Positions 16,701 to 25,006 of a stretch of 64,000 nt of DNA are shown here, one piece after another (position 1 is the first letter of the stretch; each line of letters starts with the position of its first letter). The notes beneath the pieces are model-generated. The model saw only the letters and a list, made by a program, of their open reading frames with translations, had not been told where the DNA came from and did not search any database. Made by a program: the position numbers and the translations under genes. Origin of the DNA: DATDGX01 sp036521875 (lineage in GTDB: Bacteria; Desulfobacterota; Binatia; Binatales; Binataceae); contig DATDGX010000141.1 of the NCBI GenBank assembly GCA_036521875.1, forward strand, positions 62,001-126,000. Direction: 5' to 3'.

Positions 16701-16703
16701 CGC

Positions 16704-17939
16704 TCAGAGCACCGAGCGCTCGCGCTTGGGGCCCTTGGGAATCACTACCAGGCCCGAGTCGGTGACGAAGAAGCGCTCGCGGTCGCGCTGGAGATCGTAA
16801 CCGATCTCCTCGCCTTCCGGAACGTAGACGTTCTTGTCGACGATCGCGCGGCGGACTCGCGCGTGCCGTCCGATTTCCGCGTAGTCCATGATCACCGAAT
16901 CCTCGACCTGGCTGTACGAATGGATGAACACCGAGCGGCCCAGCACCGAGTTGCGCACGCTGCCGCCTGAAATAATGCATCCCTCCGAGATGGTCGAGTG
17001 GAGCGCCAGGCCGCGGCGGCCGTTTTCGTCAAACACGAATTTGGCCGGCGGCTGAGCGTAATACGCGGTGCGCAGCGGCCAGTACGGATTGTACATGTTG
17101 AGATGCGGCCGCGCGTCGCGCAGATCCATGTTCGCCTCGTAGTAGGCCTCCAGCGTGCCGACGTCGCGCCAGTAGCTCAGATTGGCTTCCGAGTCGCCGC
17201 GAATTTTATTGGTGATAAAATTATAGGCGTAGATCGGCACCCGTTGGATCAGCGCCGGTATCAGATCGCGGCCGAAGTCGTGCTGGCTATCCGCTCTGAC
17301 CGAATCCTCGATCAGCGCCTCGCGCAGCACGGTGGGATCGAACAGATAGTTACCCATCGAGGCGAGGCACTTGCCCGGCGCGCCGGGCATCTGGCGCGGA
17401 TGCTCGGGCTTTTCCTCGAAACCGCACACCCGCAGACCCGAATCGACGTCGAGGACGCCGAACTGATAGCCCTCCTCGACCGACACGGGCAGCGTCGCAA
17501 CCGTCACCGCGGCTTTGCGCTCGAGGTGGAACTGGATCATCTGCTGGATGTCCATCCGGTAGATATGGTCGGCGCCAAACACCGCGACGAGGTCGGGGCT
17601 GTTGTCCTCGAGCAGGTTCAGGTTCTGAAAAATCGCATCCGCAGTTCCCTGGTACCAGTTCTCACCCATCCGCATCTGCGCGGGCACCGGAATGACAAAG
17701 TGATCGGGTAGCATCCCGCCGAAGGCCCATCCGTCTTTGAGATGCTCGATCAACGACTGCGATCGCCACTGGACCATCACGTAAATCGAGTAGATGCCTG
17801 AGTTGACCAGGTTGGAGAGGACGAAATCGATGATACGGTATTTGCCGCCGAATGGAACCGCGGGCTTCGCGCGGTCGCGGGTAAGTGGATGCAGCCTCGT
17901 ACCCTGACCTCCAGCCATCACGAGCGCGAGCGTCCTCAT
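16704..17939 (-). CDS. glgC: glucose-1-phosphate adenylyltransferase
   Basis: 411 residues; makes ADP-glucose for glycogen. Motifs: ALVMAGGQGTRLHPLTRDRA, KPAVPFGGKYRIIDFVLSN, VVFGADHIYR-type segment (VAVFGADHIYRMDIQQMI), GFEEKP and a C-terminal left-handed helix with RNSVLGRSVFIHSYSQVEDS. Start at 17939 (MRTLALVMAGG) rather than 17960, because the family begins there. No other glycogen gene is adjacent; it is coupled instead to the lipid A acyltransferase. Confidence 0.93.
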   Translation of the reverse strand: MRTLALVMAGGQGTRLHPLTRDRAKPAVPFGGKYRIIDFVLSNLVNSGIYSIYVMVQWRSQSLIEHLKDGWAFGGMLPDHFVIPVPAQMRMGENWYQGTADAIFQNLNLLEDNSPDLVAVFGADHIYRMDIQQMIQFHLERKAAVTVATLPVSVEEGYQFGVLDVDSGLRVCGFEEKPEHPRQMPGAPGKCLASMGNYLFDPTVLREALIEDSVRADSQHDFGRDLIPALIQRVPIYAYNFITNKIRGDSEANLSYWRDVGTLEAYYEANMDLRDARPHLNMYNPYWPLRTAYYAQPPAKFVFDENGRRGLALHSTISEGCIISGGSVRNSVLGRSVFIHSYSQVEDSVIMDYAEIGRHARVRRAIVDKNVYVPEGEEIGYDLQRDRERFFVTDSGLVVIPKGPKRERSVL

Positions 17940-18309
17940 CCGAAAAAACAGTCCTCTCAAGTTCGCTGCGGGCTCGTTGAAGCTCCGGAGCCTGACCAGT
18001 ATAAGACCAGCGCTCGCGAGGGAAAAGGCGGCGCGTGGACTAAAAAGCGGATTGAGAACACTGACGGGGAATAAGGGCGGGGCTAAGACAGTCTAAGGTT
18101 AGAAAAGTCCGGATCTGTACCAAATAACGCATACATCCCGGATTGTGCTTCTGCAGGGAGTCATCGCGGGGTTGCCCTGTATGAGCTATGTGCCTGAAAT
18201 TGCTCAATTTGTGCTTTCACATCCTTTTAATGTTGAAGGCACGCGGTTTGCTTGAAACATTTCCGATGCGGTTACGTCTAAGAATGCTGGAACCATTAAC
18301 CTGAAGAGA
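17940..18309. other. intergenic region upstream of glgC and of the zinc-ribbon gene
   Basis: 370 bp between divergent genes, so promoters for both should lie here. The sequence is more AT-rich than its surroundings from about 18080 onward. No coding frame is convincing, and no tRNA or known RNA structure was recognised. Confidence 0.4.
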
Positions 18310-18331
18310 CCTCCTCGGATAAGGAGGGAGG
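18310..18331 (+). promoter_or_regulatory. hairpin sequestering a Shine-Dalgarno sequence
   Basis: CCTCCT (18310-18315) and AGGAGG (18322-18327) are perfect complements separated by CGGATA, just upstream of the ATG at 18336. A second GGAGG (18327-18331) follows with normal spacing. The strong ribosome site can thus be hidden in a six-pair stem, suggesting translational control, for example by temperature or a bound factor. Whether the stem forms in vivo is unknown. Confidence 0.45.
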
Positions 18332-18335
18332 AACG

Positions 18336-18644
18336 ATGCAAGCAGCGCTAAAGCATGAAGCCAGGACGTCATCCGGCAGCCGGGGGGTCGTGTATCGCAC
18401 GATCTGCCAGAATCCCGGTTGCGGGAACAAGTTCGATCTGAGAATTACGCCTGAAAATGCTGGACTTTTGGGTGGTTCGATGGCATGTCCCCGGTGCAAA
18501 CGGCACGGCGGGTTCCTGAAGCCCCAGGGCCGAATCGGTGACAAGCTGTTCGCGGCGAAGCTCTTCTTCCGGCTGACCGGGGTTGGGCCCACCCGCTCGG
18601 ACGATGACGATCTATTCGGCGAGAATTCCGACACGCGCTATTGA
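18336..18644 (+). CDS. small zinc-ribbon-like protein, unknown function
   Basis: 102 residues. A Cys quartet (CQNPGC in the first half, MACPRC in the second) suggests one zinc-binding knuckle pair at about residues 27-58. The C-terminus is acidic (SDDDDLFGENSD). No family recognised. It has a double ribosome site partly hidden in a hairpin and a strong intrinsic terminator at 18711-18749, so it is a self-contained transcription unit, probably well expressed. Confidence 0.7.
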   Translation: MQAALKHEARTSSGSRGVVYRTICQNPGCGNKFDLRITPENAGLLGGSMACPRCKRHGGFLKPQGRIGDKLFAAKLFFRLTGVGPTRSDDDDLFGENSDTRY

Positions 18645-18710
18645 AGTAGCAACCGGATCGTTTAGACTAGGCAATCCGTCGCCAGATCCGGATCGCACCA
18701 TCCACAAAAC

Positions 18711-18749
18711 GAAGCGCCGTCCGAGCAATCGGGCGGCGCTTCATTTTTT
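18711..18749 (+). terminator. rho-independent terminator of the zinc-ribbon gene
   Basis: GAAGCGCCG (18711-18719) pairs perfectly with CGGCGCTTC (18734-18742) across a 14-nt loop and is followed by ATTTTTT. A nine-pair GC-rich stem plus a T-run is the textbook form. It lies 67 bp after the stop at 18644. Confidence 0.85.
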
Positions 18750-18822
18750 GATTCAAGTTTGCGCGGATTTTCGCAAATTTTAGTCAGTCACGGCACACGA
18801 TGACGGCTGCATGAGCAGACCT

Positions 18823-19461
18823 TCAGGCCCCGGGCACCGCTTCCGCCGCTACTCCCTGCAGGTTTCTGATACTCGGCCGCTCGATCAGCCGCCGCACCCA
18901 GGCGTCGACGTTCGCGCGATTCTGTCCCGCCTCGATGCCGATATCCTTGAGCACCAGCAGCCGCGGCGCGAAACCGATGTCCGCGACCGAAAAGTCGCCC
19001 GCCAGGAACTGCTGTCCCTGAAGCTGCTGATCGAGGTAGTCGAGCACGCGCTCGACCGACTGATGCAACCGATGGAGCCGGGTCTGATCGCGCTCCGCAT
19101 CGGGCTTCGAGGCCTCGCCGATGAGCTGTCCGACCTGCGGCGTGAAGGAGGTGTCGGCAAAGTCCTCGAACGAGCGCGCCCGCGAGCGCATGGCGCTCGA
19201 GCCGACCGCCGGCAGCACCGGCGGCTCCGGATATTCGTCCTCGAGGTACTCGTTGATCACCGTCGAGTCGTAGACCGTGATGTCTTCGTCGACCAGCACC
19301 GGCACGCGACCGAACGGGTTGAGGCGCAGGAAGTCGGGCTTGCGATGTTCGCCGTGGATGAGGTCGACCTGGAACAGGTCGAAGGTCAGGCCCTTCTCGG
19401 CCAGCACGATTCGCACCTTCTGGCCGTATGGACAAGCGAGGAAGTCGTAGAGTTTGATCAT
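18823..19461 (-). CDS. glutathione S-transferase family protein
   Basis: 212 residues. The thioredoxin-fold N-domain starts MIKLYDFLACPYGQKVRIVL and includes NPFGRVPVLVDEDITVYDST (cis-Pro and the glutathione gamma-Glu-binding Asp-Ser/Thr position). The C-terminal helical domain has QQFLAGDFSVADIGFAPRL. The catalytic Ser/Cys position holds Cys in ACPYGQ. Substrate unknown. It follows rplI by 13 bp and may be read through from the ribosomal block. Confidence 0.88.
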   Translation of the reverse strand: MIKLYDFLACPYGQKVRIVLAEKGLTFDLFQVDLIHGEHRKPDFLRLNPFGRVPVLVDEDITVYDSTVINEYLEDEYPEPPVLPAVGSSAMRSRARSFEDFADTSFTPQVGQLIGEASKPDAERDQTRLHRLHQSVERVLDYLDQQLQGQQFLAGDFSVADIGFAPRLLVLKDIGIEAGQNRANVDAWVRRLIERPSIRNLQGVAAEAVPGA

Positions 19462-19474
19462 ATCCCCCGGGCCC

Positions 19475-19924
19475 TCATTCCGCCGCGACGCTTATTTTCA
19501 AGCTCGCCTCGACTTCAGACTCGAGCTTGACCGCGACCGTGTAATCGCCGAGCTGCTTAATCGGTTCCGCGAGCAGAATCTTGCGCCGGTCGACGTCGAA
19601 TCCTTTTTCGCGTAGCGCGCGCTCGAGGTCGATATTGGTGACCGAGCCGAACAGTTTGCCCTCCTCGCCCGCGCGCGCGTTGACCGTCAGCGCAAGCGCA
19701 TCGATCCTCTCTTTGAGCGAAAGCGCCTCATTCTTTTTGGCCTCGCGGCGAGTCAACGCGGTGCGCTTCTGATGCTCGAAGGCGCGCAGGTTCTTCGCGT
19801 CGGCTTCCACGGCGAGCTTGCGCGGCAGTAGGTAGTTGCGCGCGTATCCGGCGCGGACTTTTACCACGTCGCCAGTCCGTCCAAGGGTCGGGACATCTTC
19901 ACTTAGAATCACTTGCACGTTCAT
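19475..19924 (-). CDS. rplI: 50S ribosomal protein L9
   Basis: 149 residues, normal length. N-terminal domain MNVQVILSEDVPTLGRTGDV, then VKVRAGYARNYLLPRKLAVE, is the L9 signature; a long connecting helix and the C-terminal rRNA-binding domain (LFGSVTNIDLERALREKGFD) follow. Last gene of the rpsF-ssb-rpsR-DUF2232-rplI series. Confidence 0.97.
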   Translation of the reverse strand: MNVQVILSEDVPTLGRTGDVVKVRAGYARNYLLPRKLAVEADAKNLRAFEHQKRTALTRREAKKNEALSLKERIDALALTVNARAGEEGKLFGSVTNIDLERALREKGFDVDRRKILLAEPIKQLGDYTVAVKLESEVEASLKISVAAE

Positions 19925-19987
19925 CGCAATTTTCGCCTCGTAATCGTATTGGTTCCTCCGTGTGCCGTTCTCCCCCGGCTCGAAGGC

Positions 19988-20944
19988 CTAGAGAAAATCG
20001 TTAAAGGTTCCCGCCTCCTGACTCGGCGGTTTGAGCCTGCGGAAGTCGATCCACATGTCGAACACGCCGGCGACGCATACGATCGCCGCGACCACCGGCT
20101 GCGCGAAGGTCACGAAATAGATCACCCCGCGCACGATCGCGGGCACTGCCAGCGCCTGAAAATAAAATGCCATGATCGCCAGGCCCTGGCAGAAGTAGAT
20201 TGCGCCGGCACAAATGAAAATATTGAGCGCGATATCCGAGAGCGGCGCGAGCGGGATAAACAACCCGAACCCGGCCGCGAGCAGAACCCACACCATCCAT
20301 TCCGGCACCGACCACCTGAGCAAATCGCCGAACAGGCTGTAGGAGATACGCTGCGGGCCGACCCATCGCCAGCAGACTCGAAGGTTGAACAGGACCGTGG
20401 CAGCGGCGAGGATCGCCGCCAGCGCCGGACACAGGCGCATCGTGACCGCAAGGATACTCGCCTGGGTGTCGGCGGGGACCGCGGTCTGCATCCCGAGTAC
20501 CTTGTACAACTCCTGCCCGTGCGCCATCCCGGCGGCGAGCTGGTCGTGTATCGCCTTAATCAGCGCGTCGGGCGAGCCAGTGGCGGCAAGTGCCGCGCCG
20601 GCGGCGGCAGCCAGTATCGCGGTGGCAGCCACCAGGACAATCCGCTCGAACGTCTGCTGGCGTTCGATCAGGTAGCAGATGACGACAGTGGCGAGGCCGA
20701 AGACGATGAGATAGCCAAGGCCGGCGAACACGCCCGTTCCGACCGCGATCAGCATCGCGGCCACCACCGCGGCACTTAGCGCGCGCCAGTTGGTTTTCGA
20801 GCGGCCCACCGCGTAAATCAGGATGGGAACCGGCGCGAACATCATCGCAATCCCACCAACGATGGGAATCGCGCCACCGGCGAGAAAGAACGCCGCCGAC
20901 AACACGGCGGCCCGGATCATCCCGATTATCGCTTTGCCCGTCAT
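19988..20944 (-). CDS. DUF2232 membrane protein (YybS-like)
   Basis: 318 residues, eight or so hydrophobic segments (for example AAFFLAGGAIPIVGGIAMMF and AGLGYLIVFGLATVVICYLI). DUF2232 proteins are typically encoded between rpsR and rplI, as here. They resemble substrate-specificity components of ECF-type vitamin transporters, but the substrate is unknown. The start codon lies 13 bp after the rpsR stop. Confidence 0.85.
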   Translation of the reverse strand: MTGKAIIGMIRAAVLSAAFFLAGGAIPIVGGIAMMFAPVPILIYAVGRSKTNWRALSAAVVAAMLIAVGTGVFAGLGYLIVFGLATVVICYLIERQQTFERIVLVAATAILAAAAGAALAATGSPDALIKAIHDQLAAGMAHGQELYKVLGMQTAVPADTQASILAVTMRLCPALAAILAAATVLFNLRVCWRWVGPQRISYSLFGDLLRWSVPEWMVWVLLAAGFGLFIPLAPLSDIALNIFICAGAIYFCQGLAIMAFYFQALAVPAIVRGVIYFVTFAQPVVAAIVCVAGVFDMWIDFRRLKPPSQEAGTFNDFL

Positions 20945-20957
20945 CGCGTTCAGCCCG

Positions 20958-21353
20958 TCATACTCCGAGCGTTGAGAACGGGAGCAGCGCGATTATCCGC
21001 GCGCGCTTGATCGCGACCGCGAGTTGGCGTTGATGCTTCGCGCAGTTGCCAGAGGTGCGCGCGGGCACGATCTTGCCGCCCTCGGTGATGAAGCTGCCGA
21101 GCGTGCGGACGTCCTTGTAGTCGACTTGGAGCGTCTTGTCGGCGCAAAAGCGGCAGACTTTGCGCCGCCCTCCCGGACGCCCGCGGCGCATCCCTCCGCC
21201 GCCACGGCCGTCGCCGCGATCGCCGCGGCCCTCGCCACCGCGATCGCCGCCGCGGTCGTCGGGCCGCGGCCCCGAGCGTCCGTAGCGCTGATGCTCCCCA
21301 CCTTCGACCCGCGGGCGTTCGCCCGTGCGTTCCGTTTTTTCGTCCTCTGGCAT
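20958..21353 (-). CDS. rpsR: 30S ribosomal protein S18 with Arg/Gly-rich N-terminal extension
   Basis: 131 residues against the usual 75-90. The C-terminal 75 residues are canonical S18 (VCRFCADKTLQVDYKDVRTL, GSFITEGGKIVPARTSGNCA, KHQRQLAVAIKRARIIALLP) and keep a zinc-type CxxC plus a downstream Cys. The first 55 residues are low-complexity: repeated GGDRGGEGRGDRGDGRGGGG. Start chosen at ATG 21353 with AGGA upstream; an internal MRRGRPGG start would give a normal-length protein. Confidence 0.93.
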   Translation of the reverse strand: MPEDEKTERTGERPRVEGGEHQRYGRSGPRPDDRGGDRGGEGRGDRGDGRGGGGMRRGRPGGRRKVCRFCADKTLQVDYKDVRTLGSFITEGGKIVPARTSGNCAKHQRQLAVAIKRARIIALLPFSTLGV

Positions 21354-21464
21354 TTCCAATTCCTGCTCTGATTACTGCTCTAAAGTACTGCTTTTACTAC
21401 TCGCCGTCGTCAGACGATCCGCAGCGCGATAACGATCCGCCGCTCGGCTCAAAAATGTCCGCTG

Positions 21465-21785
21465 TCAGCCCGTCGCCATCGCTTCGATTCGACTGGCAAG
21501 CACTTCGACGCCGGCGTCAACCGCCGCGCGCGCCAAATTCCGCTTTAGCCCTCGCAGCCGGCCTTCGACGACGAGCATGGTGCCCGCCTTGAGATGCTGA
21601 CTCAAATCGCGTCCCGATTCGCCCGTCATCACGACGCCCAAACGGAGCGCCTCTCCGTCGGCGCCGCAATCCACCACCAGGCGCAGCACCGGAGTCCCGC
21701 CCGGCGTGGTTCTCAGTTCTGGCTCGCTCACCAGTCGACCGATGAGCTCAATGCGATTGCTGGCCGCCGTTGGGCTCGGTGGCAT
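21465..21785 (-). CDS. single-stranded DNA-binding protein-like OB-fold protein (PriB/SSB type)
   Basis: 106 residues with an OB-fold pattern: IELIGRLVSEPELRTTPGG, PVLRLVVDC, LKAGTMLVVEGRLRGLKR. A PriB or SSB gene between rpsF and rpsR is the common arrangement in many bacteria, which supports the call. It lacks the acidic C-terminal tail of canonical SSB, so it is probably PriB-like. It overlaps the end of rpsF by 38 bp. Confidence 0.75.
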   Translation of the reverse strand: MPPSPTAASNRIELIGRLVSEPELRTTPGGTPVLRLVVDCGADGEALRLGVVMTGESGRDLSQHLKAGTMLVVEGRLRGLKRNLARAAVDAGVEVLASRIEAMATG

Positions 21786-22251
21786 CGTCGTCGCCCGTAA
21801 TCATCTCTTCGGGCGCATCGGGAATATTCGTAGCCGCCTCGGCGGCAGCCTTCTCCGCGGCCTGTGCTGCCAGCGCGGCCTGGCGAGCCTCCGCGGCGGC
21901 CTTGGCCTCGGCGGTGCGGCGATTGCGCGCGTCGATATCGGCGCGAATTTTCGCGACGTCGGCCTCGGGCTCGACCATCACGGAGAGATAGCGCAGCACG
22001 GGCTCGGCGATTTTCAGGTTACGCTCCACCTCGTTCATCACTGGCCCGAGCGCCACGTAGTCGAGCCGGACATAGTAGCCACGCCGCTCACGGCGAATCA
22101 GGTAGGCCAGCTCGCGCGAGCCCCATTCCTCGCTCTCGATCACCTCGCCGCCACCTTGGCTGACGATGCCCTCGAGACGCTTGATGGTTTCTTTAATCTG
22201 GGAGTCGCCGGTGTCAGGACGGAGAATGAAAATAGTTTCGTAGCGTCGCAC
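21748..22251 (-). CDS. rpsF: 30S ribosomal protein S6
   Basis: 167 residues, beginning at GTG with GGAGG four bases upstream. The S6 core MRRYETIFILRPDTGD, WGSRELAYLIRRERRGYYV and NLKIAEPVLRYLSVMV is clear over the first 95 residues. The tail is extended and Ala/Glu-rich (ARQAALAAQAAEKAAAEAAT), ending in an acidic stretch, as in S6 proteins with modified C-termini. First gene of the ribosomal block. Confidence 0.96.
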   Translation of the reverse strand: MRRYETIFILRPDTGDSQIKETIKRLEGIVSQGGGEVIESEEWGSRELAYLIRRERRGYYVRLDYVALGPVMNEVERNLKIAEPVLRYLSVMVEPEADVAKIRADIDARNRRTAEAKAAAEARQAALAAQAAEKAAAEAATNIPDAPEEMITGDDDATEPNGGQQSH

Positions 22252-22273
22252 GCGTCCTCCTTACGGGTTTAAA

Positions 22274-22291
22274 GCCCCAATCGGATGGGGC
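22274..22291 (-). promoter_or_regulatory. hairpin in the rpsF leader
   Basis: Read on the transcript strand, GCCCCA-TCCGAT-TGGGGC is a perfect six-pair stem with CCG in the loop, 23 nt upstream of the rpsF start. Leaders of rpsF operons in many bacteria carry an RNA that binds the S6:S18 complex and contains a conserved CCG. This hairpin could be a reduced form of that autoregulatory site; only the CCG and the position support it. Confidence 0.4.
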
Positions 22292-22477
22292 AAGGAGCAA
22301 GAACCAGCACCATAACATTGGCGGAGCGGGCTCTCAAGCCACTGTTCCTGGCACGCGGCGAACTAATTTGGAGGCTCTTGCGATTGGCGCGCGACCTGTT
22401 AAGACAAGAAATGTTAAGACCAAGAGTCGGTCGCTCTCACATCAGCCAAAAGCAATCCCAACACGAGGACTCATCCG

Positions 22478-23608
22478 ATGGCGAAGGCCAAGGCAAAAGC
22501 GAGGAAAGCATCTCCTAAAGCGGCGAAGAAACCGGCCAAGGCCAAAGCGCGGTCCGCGCCGTCTAAACTCAAGGCTGTTCCGCGGAGCGCCAAGCTCGCC
22601 GCGCTAAAAGCCAAGCCCGCGGCGCTGAGAGCTCTAGGGTTTGGAAAGGAAGCAACTCCAGAGCTCCCGACCTTTGACGAGCTCCCGGTTCGCGCTGGCG
22701 CACCTCCGGGCTCGGCGTGGGGCGTGTTTGGCGACGACGACGAACTTGGCACGATCAACCTGCTGACGCCCGAGCGGGTGCTTGCGGCGGCGCGATCGAT
22801 TCGTCGCGGCAAGATATTCGCGCTCAATCTACCGATCAACATTCCCGACCCCCCGCTGTTCACGCGCGGCGCTCACAAGCACACCATCAAGCAGTTCCCG
22901 GGCGAGTTGAACTTCGTGCTCGACGATTACCTCGACAACTTTTATCCGCAGGCGTCCTCGCAATGGGACGCGTTGTGCCACGTGAAGCATCCGGTGCTGG
23001 GCGCATACAACGGAATTCCCGACGAGCAGATCACGGGGCGCGGCGGCACGCGCCTGGGAATCGACAATCTTGCGCGGCGCGGGATCGCGGGCCGCGGCGT
23101 GCTGGCCGACATCGGGCGCTATCACGAGAAGAACGGCACGCAGATCGATTTCACCAAACCGGTCTCGATTCCGCTCGAGGACCTCGAAGCGACGCTGGCC
23201 GCCGCGAAGGTCACGTTGCGCGCGGGCGACATCTTGCTGATACGTATCGGATGGACGCGCTTTTACATTCACGCAAGCGATGAGGTCAAAGCGGAGCTGG
23301 CCAGGGACACGCAGGTGCCGGGTATCGAGGGCTCGCCGCGGATGGCGCGATGGCTATGGGACCATCATATCGCCGCGGTCGCTTCCGACTCGCCCGCCCT
23401 GGAGGCGCTGCCGAAGGCTCCGGGTGATGACTTCTTTCACTTCCAGATGCTCGCATTTTTCGGGATGCCGATCGGCGAAATGTGGAACCTGGAGTCGCTC
23501 GCGAACGATTGCGCCTTCGACCACCAGTACGATTTCTTTCTAACCTCCGCGCCGTTGAACATACCGGGCGGAGTCGGCTCGCCGCCCAACGCGCTGGCGA
23601 TAAAGTAG
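22478..23608 (+). CDS. cyclase-family protein (PF04199) with histone-like N-terminal tail
   Basis: 376 residues. From about residue 65 it matches the cyclase/kynurenine formamidase-like hydrolase family: WGVFGDDDELGTINLLTPER, SQWDALCHVKHPVLGAYNG (metal-binding His region), GRGVLADIGRYHEKNG and GDILLIRIGWTRFY. The N-terminal 55 residues are almost only Lys, Ala, Pro and Ser (KAKARKASPKAAKKPAKAKA), like a histone H1 tail. A GAGG sits before the ATG. It probably hydrolyses an amide or lactone in aromatic catabolism; substrate unknown. Confidence 0.85.
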   Translation: MAKAKAKARKASPKAAKKPAKAKARSAPSKLKAVPRSAKLAALKAKPAALRALGFGKEATPELPTFDELPVRAGAPPGSAWGVFGDDDELGTINLLTPERVLAAARSIRRGKIFALNLPINIPDPPLFTRGAHKHTIKQFPGELNFVLDDYLDNFYPQASSQWDALCHVKHPVLGAYNGIPDEQITGRGGTRLGIDNLARRGIAGRGVLADIGRYHEKNGTQIDFTKPVSIPLEDLEATLAAAKVTLRAGDILLIRIGWTRFYIHASDEVKAELARDTQVPGIEGSPRMARWLWDHHIAAVASDSPALEALPKAPGDDFFHFQMLAFFGMPIGEMWNLESLANDCAFDHQYDFFLTSAPLNIPGGVGSPPNALAIK

Positions 23609-23661
23609 CCGCGCCGCAGGTCGCAGGCAGCCGACGAGTCGCTCGGCACAACTAGGCTGCG

Positions 23662-24975
23662 TCAGTGGCCGGCTTTAATCAACGCTTCTTGGGTGAAGAA
23701 GTCGCGGCCAACTGCGCCCATGTTGATGTACCAGCATTCGCGCTCCGGCGTCTCGGGGCCGGGGAAGTAGCAGGTAGTGACGACGCCGCTTTGCGTGTCG
23801 ACGCTGGATGCCGCCACCACGAACTCGCGCTTGAACGGATAGATGGCGACCTTCGCGTCGGGCACCGGACGATCCCGGTACGTCATCAAATAGATCTGCG
23901 ACGTCCACAGTTCGCCCTTGCGATCGTAGCTGTCGACGTACGGGTTGAACCATAACTCCGAGTCGACATAGACGACGGTGCGCGATTGCAGGATACCCTG
24001 GATTCGCTCCGGCCGCGGAGTTGCCTCGACGACATACATGTTGCGCATCTCCCAGTCGTCGGGGCACGAGGTCGCGCCGCCGTCGGTCGGGCATGGATGC
24101 GCCGGAGAATTCTCGGCGTGGACGCATCCGAGCATGTCGCGCTGGCCGAGGAATTTGTAGTTGTACTCCTGCGGCTTGGCCGCGAATCCGCCCGCATGAT
24201 CCGGATCCCAGGTCGACAGCCCGGGCGAGGAGCTTAAGATCACTTCGTCGACGCGGCGCACGCGCCGGCTCTGGGCGAGAAACGCCCACGCGTCATCGCC
24301 ACGATTCGCGTCCCAGTAGCGGAAGCGCAATCCGCCGCTGCCGCGATCCTCCGCGGGCTCGATGGTCGGGTAGGCGGCGGCTCGAAACCAGATACCGGTC
24401 ACTTTGAAATCCGGATCGGCGGGCATCGGCTCGACTTCGGTGCGGCCGAGATCGTAATAGCCGGAGGCGTGCCCGATGGTCGAAAACTTCTCGATGCGCG
24501 GCTGGCCGCCGGGATTGAAGGGCGTGACGTGGCACTCGAAGAAGCGCAGATCGAAGTCGTCGGTCGCAATTGGGCGGAAGCTCGAGTTCCACATGATCTT
24601 GGTCGCGATATAGGGATCGTTCGGATCGAGCAGCGGGAACGGCTGCCCCGCGACGTAGCCGAGCAGATTCCGATGGTCGTCGCTGAGGCTCACCTGGCCC
24701 GAATATTTTTCGGTCGCGACCTGGTACGGCGGCGGCCAGTCGACGCGCTGATGCGCGACCACATGCATCTCCATGCCCTTGGTCACCGCGACGTAAGTGC
24801 CGGGACTCACCAGCGCTTGCACCACACTCGCGTTTTTCGCGGTGATCACAGTGCCGGGATTGACCTGTGCAACCGTGGGTATTGCGAGCGCAAATATGAA
24901 GACCGCGGACGCAAGGAGAACGGGGACGCCTCGCGCGGCAGAGGCCGTCGCGGCGGGCCGAAAGCGCTTGTGCAC
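23662..24975 (-). CDS. DUF1329 protein, exported
   Basis: 437 residues starting at GTG with AAAGGA upstream. Residues 16-36 (VPVLLASAVFIFALAIPTVA) form a signal peptide. The body matches DUF1329, an outer-membrane or periplasmic LolA/LolB-like fold often found near exporter and lipid or hydrocarbon-utilisation genes: RRVRRVDEVILSSS, KYNYKFLG-type segment (EYNYKFLGQRDMLG) and a C-terminal TSQIYLMTYRDRP. Last gene of the minus-strand set that starts with the aldehyde oxidoreductase. Confidence 0.8.
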   Translation of the reverse strand: MHKRFRPAATASAARGVPVLLASAVFIFALAIPTVAQVNPGTVITAKNASVVQALVSPGTYVAVTKGMEMHVVAHQRVDWPPPYQVATEKYSGQVSLSDDHRNLLGYVAGQPFPLLDPNDPYIATKIMWNSSFRPIATDDFDLRFFECHVTPFNPGGQPRIEKFSTIGHASGYYDLGRTEVEPMPADPDFKVTGIWFRAAAYPTIEPAEDRGSGGLRFRYWDANRGDDAWAFLAQSRRVRRVDEVILSSSPGLSTWDPDHAGGFAAKPQEYNYKFLGQRDMLGCVHAENSPAHPCPTDGGATSCPDDWEMRNMYVVEATPRPERIQGILQSRTVVYVDSELWFNPYVDSYDRKGELWTSQIYLMTYRDRPVPDAKVAIYPFKREFVVAASSVDTQSGVVTTCYFPGPETPERECWYINMGAVGRDFFTQEALIKAGH

Positions 24976-25006
24976 GAAGTTAATCCTTTACTTTAAGTCG
25001 GCCGGA

